Of a stretch of 64,000 nt of DNA, positions 59,254-64,000 are shown piece after piece. Both the position numbers and the translations under genes were made by a program. The notes under the pieces were generated by a model that did no database searches, was not told where the DNA came from, and saw nothing but the letters and a program-made list of their open reading frames with translations. Every line of letters begins with the position of its first letter. The first letter of the stretch is position 1. The DNA lies in the NCBI GenBank assembly GCA_037447655.1, contig JBBHKE010001948.1, forward strand, positions 335,639-399,638. The letters run 5' to 3'. Source of the stretch: Zygnema cylindricum. Lineage: Eukaryota; Streptophyta; Zygnematophyceae; Zygnematales; Zygnemataceae.

Positions 59254-60590
59254 TTGCAATGCGATGTACGAAAACGTAGGGAAACTGTCCCCTTAACCCT
59301 AAAAAATCCTTAAAAAATCCGAAAACGTATGAAAAACATACGGAAATGTACGACATTGTATGAAAAGTGTACCCTGAAAACCTTAGGAGTACGGAAAATG
59401 TAAGGCATTTGAAGTGCAATATAACGGAATGCACGGAAATACAACCCAAAAACCGTAAAGGGCATTTGGGGTTTAAAGGCATAACGCCAACAAAACATTA
59501 ACGTTAATTTATACATCTAATGTTAATTTCGATACACATTCCCACAGTGTAGCCGCTATTGGCCGCGTTCACATATTCGAACTTTACAAGTGTGAGAACA
59601 GGCTCTCGTGATTCTTTCCCGCCTTTATTGTTAGGAATCACATATGAGGGGGCTTTCCCATGGCCACGCCACCCACTTTCTCGTCTCGACGTCGTTATAT
59701 AACACTTTTTTGGTGCGCTTGTATGTAAAAACATGTTGTTTAACGACATATGACAAGTTCTTTACACTACACTAATTAAAAATAGCCCAAATTAGAGTCA
59801 TTCACGCTAGTTAAACAATAATTTATAGTAGTGTGAAGGAAAAAAAAAATTAATTTGATTTTAGGTTCGAGGGTCAAAATTTGGGTACGAAGAATTAGTG
59901 TGATTAACACTTCTAACGTACACTGTGTATTATTCAAAGTTCAAAGTAGTCAAAAAAGTGCGTATTCGCAAAAATAAATGTCAAGTGTGAATTAACTTTA
60001 CCGTGAATTGCTATTAGCGTCAATAACTCTAATTTGGCGCCCTCGAATTTTGGCCCTTGAACCTAAAATAGAAGTAATTACTCTATTTTTGTTTTTAGGT
60101 TACGTATTTACTATTTAATTTGCCTTAATTACTTTGATTTTGACTTTTTTTAAAGGGTATTATGTACAAAAAATGTTATTTAGTAGTAAAACTGCTCGTT
60201 ATTTCGTAAAGACGCACACAATAAGTGTCAGATAAAGGCGTGGGCATGTGAAATTAAGTGCGCTGCCACGGAAAACCACACTTTAATATGATTCTTAGTA
60301 ATAAAGACGAGAGAAAATAGCAAGAACTTGTTTTCACATGTTTAAGCGTCAATTATGTGAACACGTACTTTTGCTCCTACAATATAATAATGTGTATCTA
60401 AATTAGTGTTAGGTGTATAGGTTAGCGTTAATTTTTGTTGGCGTTAATCCCTTGAACCCAAAATAGAGTTAATAACATTAATTGTTTCTTTACACTAATT
60501 ATTTTATCACTCTAAAAGCGATCCATTCAGGCTTCGGATGTATTGCACATCAATTAGTGCCACATCTTTAAATATTCTTTCTAAGGGTGA
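59254..60590. other. MITE-derived non-coding DNA
   Basis: Bases 59265-59480 are related in inverse orientation to 47480-47710. A TACACC-family-like terminus (TTACCGTGAATTGCTATTAG) lies at 59998. No gene is supported. Confidence 0.45.
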
Positions 60591-60954
60591 CATTCCATCA
60601 GGCGAAAAGTGGCGTAGCTTACAAAAATCCGTGACCCTCCGTGCCAAATCGTAACGCCTATTTTGTATTTATACAAAAAACAACATTACAGAGAATCTTG
60701 TCGATACTCTCTGAAGGTTTTGGAGGTAATAATGGCCGTCGGATGTTCATCTGCGAGGAGTTGGTTTCATTTTTTTCTGTAACTATAAACCCACCTCGAG
60801 GAGGTGGGTTGGTAGATACAAATTAAAAAAACGTGACACGCTAGACGATTAAGCTACGTGTCATGATGGAAAACCAATGAAAAATCTTAAGATTTGCACA
60901 TGACACGCGCTTTCCAAAATATAACCGAAAATAAAAACGAAATTTCGTAACATT

Positions 60955-61270
60955 CCCTCATCAGGCTATTTTCGGTAAACTTTGTTCGTCACACTATTTC
61001 TCTCATATGACTTTCGTTATGTTCGAAAACAGAAACCCTAAAAAATGAGCTAGCGTACAGACTGCCGTCTGCAAAAAGTATAAAAGTTTTGTAGTATGAT
61101 TACTTCGTACACAGGTACATGGTACGCTAGTCAAGATTTGAAGTTAAGTTTGTCACTGCTAAAAATCTTAAAGATATTCAATATCGGATCGTAGCTTGCG
61201 TGGCGCCAGTCAATTTAGAACACGTGGCTTACAGACTCTACGTGATGGAACATCGACTCAATCGACCCGG
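60955..61270. repeat. Dispersed repeat, copy 2
   Basis: This is the direct partner of 58800-59110. Confidence 0.75.
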
Positions 61271-61692
61271 TCTGTAGAGTTTGCCGTACATTTACAAAAA
61301 CGTATGATGGAACTTCACCGTGACGATAACTCCATCTTTGTCCGCACACTTTTTTGGCTGACGCCATAACAAAAGGCTATAGAGGAAATTTGTGACTACC
61401 TTTTCCCCAACTAGTAAATCATTGCCCGTTACATGAGCATGTACCCTGGCCAGTTTATCATGCCTGTACTGCAGAGGCACGGCAACGTCACGTTGTGCCA
61501 ACGGTACGGCGGTCTTTATCGCTGACACACGGATACGTGACGTTGTGCCAGCGGTAAAGCGACCTGTACCGCTGACGCACGTAAACGTCACGTTGTGCTA
61601 GCCGTACGGCGGTCTGTACCATTGACGCATGGCAACGTTACGTTGTGCCAGCGGTACGGCGGTCCGTACTGCGGAGGTTCGCACGGCAACGT

Positions 61693-62237
61693 TACACCGC
61701 GAATCGTTATTATTGTCAAAGTTTAAATAATGTTAAAGGTAATCTACCATAATTGATGCTAATTAATAATTTGATTTTTTTTTTTTAGAGGTGCATGCTA
61801 ATTTTGTCTTAATGCTAATTTGGGAACAACAAAATTGGAATATTCTCCGTACGATTATATACATTAATATATGTATCTGTACAAAAAGTTAGAAATCGTA
61901 CGCCGTCTTTAAATTTTAATATCCGTACATGTTAGGAACTAATTTACGTGTCAAACTAATCCCGTTTTTTGAGCACACGTGCCTATGCATGCGCATCTGA
62001 TTTAATTCAATTTTTGTAAAATTTTCACTTGAAAAGGGTAGATTTATGTAAGTTATGACATCGACCATACACCACACTATTTAGATCTTATTGTATTTTC
62101 GTTTTTTACGCTATTTGGTACGGTACCATAATTAACGTGAAGGAAAAACTAAAATCATGCATCCTATTTGAGGAAAAAAAGCAAAATTTTAAGAACCCAA
62201 ATTAGAGTTAGTGACACTAATAATGATTCGCGGTCTA
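61693..62237. mobile_element. TACACC-family MITE, 545 bp
   Basis: The ends are TACACCGCGAATCGTTATTA and TAATGATTCGCGGTCTA, and the body matches 39700-40241. It interrupts the minisatellite. Confidence 0.85.
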
Positions 62238-62464
62238 CATTGTGCCAGCAGTACGGAGGTCTGGACGGTTGGCAACGTTATACTATGCCAACCGTAGGGC
62301 GGTCTGTACACTGACGACTGGCAACTGTATATTACGCCAGCCGTACGGCGGTCTGTACAGCGACGGCTGGCAGGCGTACAATTATGTCAGCGGGCGGCAG
62401 CGTAGAATTATCCTAGCCGGCAGCAACGTAAATCATGGCAGCGTAGAATATTGCCACCCGGCGG

Positions 62465-62957
62465 TACACCGTGAATCGCTATTAGCGTAATAAAAAATAT
62501 AGCGTAATGAAACAATTAGCGTACTTTACGGTAAATTGTGTTTTTTCGGGTACACCATGATACTAATTTATCATGTACTCTAATTTGTAAACTGCTTTGT
62601 AAAAATTTTCGGCACATAATATGTCCACACTAGAACATGTAGATGTACGAAAGAGTTCAAATCGTACGCCGTCGCGTTTTTTTGACATCTGCGTATGCCC
62701 GAAAATATTTACGCAATTATATATTATTATATTTTCTGTACTTTTATATTTAAAAAGGTACGGAATAGTACAGATATGGCATTCCGTACACCACACTATT
62801 TAAAAGGACACTAAATTACAGTTATGAGCCGTATTGAGCGGAGTACCTCAAATAACGTGCAAAAACATTTAGCGTACTTTATTCTATTTGAGAATTTGCC
62901 CCAAAAAAAGGGGTACCCCAATTAGCGTCATGTACGCTAATAGCGATTCACGGTGTA
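62465..62957. mobile_element. TACACC-family MITE, 493 bp
   Basis: The ends TACACCGTGAATCGCTATTA and TAATAGCGATTCACGGTGTA are perfect inverse copies. It is the best-preserved member and interrupts the same minisatellite. Confidence 0.9.
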
Positions 62958-63075
62958 GTGTAGAATTACGCCAGCAGGCGGCAGCGTATAATTATGCCTG
63001 CGGTACAACGGTATGTAACACGAAGGGCGGCAATGCTACATCGTGCTAGCTTTACGACCGTCCATATTGCGGACA

Positions 63076-64000
63076 GACAGAAAAAATCCTTGACAGACAC
63101 AACGCCTATATAAGGATTTCCTTGAAGGCGAACAACGTTCTCTTATTTATATACTGATTAAAACTATACGAGATTGTACGATTTGGATTGTAAAATCTCT
63201 AAGCGCTTAAACTTTGGCGCCCGCCTGCTGGATTTGAGGTACATTTAGAAAGTTCGTAGATCCGCCAAGTAAATATAGCTTGTTTACCAATCTCGCTTCT
63301 TAGTTAGTTGACCAATCTCGCTTTTGTGATTTTTTTAGATCCGGCATGACTTATGAACAAAGATCCAACCAGACCATACCACCGGCTCCTACTTAAATAT
63401 AGTTGTCCAGTTAGCGACAAAATGCAATTTGGAAGCGTTAATGACGACAATTTGTCCTTAGGGTAGCATCAGTACAAACATGGTGCGACTTGCCGTAATC
63501 ATGATCCATTCTTTATCTTACTTTTGTTTATCATAGAGGGAATGGATTAACACATTCAGGTAGGAGAAAGTCAATGTTGCTTCGTAGTAGTGTACTGTGG
63601 TTGAAATTCGTCGCGCGTCATGACGCGCATTTTTCTCATTTTAGTTTCATGATACTTTTAAGCGTGTACGTTTTGGTTTCGTGTACAAGGTTTATTTTGT
63701 TTCATGCTAGTTAATTCATAAGTATAAGACTTTTAGTACTCTACTTTGGTTTGGATTAGTTTCATTTCACGTTGCACGATTCACACAAGAAATGGATGAT
63801 GAATGAGATGAAGAAATGAATGTCCTTTTTTTCTTTGCCCTTTTATATTCTAAAGGGAAAAGAATTCTAGTGGCATTCATCTCTGGTGACAACGATAATT
63901 GATCGTTGATTGTTTTTTTGTAAGATCTTGAGCCGTTCATTGTTTTGAGTTTTGATTGGCGTCTCTGGTGACAACGATAATTAATCGTCGATTGTTTTTG
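63076..64000. other. Terminal non-coding region with partial repeats
   Basis: The part at 63590-63730 resembles the inverse of 45390-45560 (CGTCGCGCGTCATGACGCGC palindrome and neighbouring text). Near the window end a CTCTGGTGACAACGATAATT segment at 63881-63900 recurs at 63963-63982, a direct repeat with a period of about 82 bases that may continue beyond the window. Confidence 0.55.

Larger units (their letters stand above)
61450..63075 (+). repeat. GC-richer minisatellite split by two MITEs
   Basis: A degenerate unit of about 55-60 bases built on GTTGTGCCAGCGGTACGGCG followed by GTCTGTACCGCTGACG and a CGGCAACGT link repeats at 61450-61692, 62238-62464 and 62958-63075. The gaps are exactly two TACACC-family MITEs. 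Confidence 0.85.

Overview
The window is nuclear DNA of a eukaryote, most likely a plant or streptophyte alga. It is intron-rich and AT-rich, full of long A/T and GA/CT runs, and packed with Ty1/copia and Ty3/gypsy retrotransposons, a hAT transposase relic and several MITE families. The plant-like signals are a GH16 protein of the XTH type, a Raf/ILK-like kinase exon and plant-type LTR elements with an initiator-Met primer site. The species cannot be named from the sequence. Introns use GTAAG/GTGAG donors and pyrimidine-rich acceptors. One 10-base N gap lies at 34849-34858.

Layout. 1-4812: polypurine and AT-rich DNA holding a minus-strand gene (first exon at 4812) with coiled-coil exons, followed by an exon with a protein-kinase glycine-rich loop; two of its exons are flanked by decayed copies of their own edges. 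5390-8390: nested hAT-type MITEs and dispersed repeats. 8390-26956: an LTR-retrotransposon cluster, mostly on the minus strand: a truncated copia (B) inside a gypsy element (D), a plus-strand element (E), a long decayed copia (A), and a non-autonomous element (F) with two LTRs of 1296 bp. 28209-30385: a decayed hAT transposase. 31286-32491: a MITE carrying a long (TA)n run. 33288-35800: two facing gene fragments of unknown function. 37147-39001: a minisatellite and a 0.5-kb polypurine array. 39337-49860: MITEs, a copia fragment (C), a large inverted repeat and a copia reverse-transcriptase fragment. 50272 to about 54640: a minus-strand multi-exon gene for a protein with two GH16 modules. 54700-64000: MITEs and a GC-richer minisatellite split by two MITEs.

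The clearest host gene is the double-GH16 gene. Its two catalytic-motif exons are each 191 bp and align codon for codon, but one module has lost the nucleophile and the other the acid/base residue. The rest is mainly a record of transposition, in which target-site duplications, empty sites and nesting order can be read directly.
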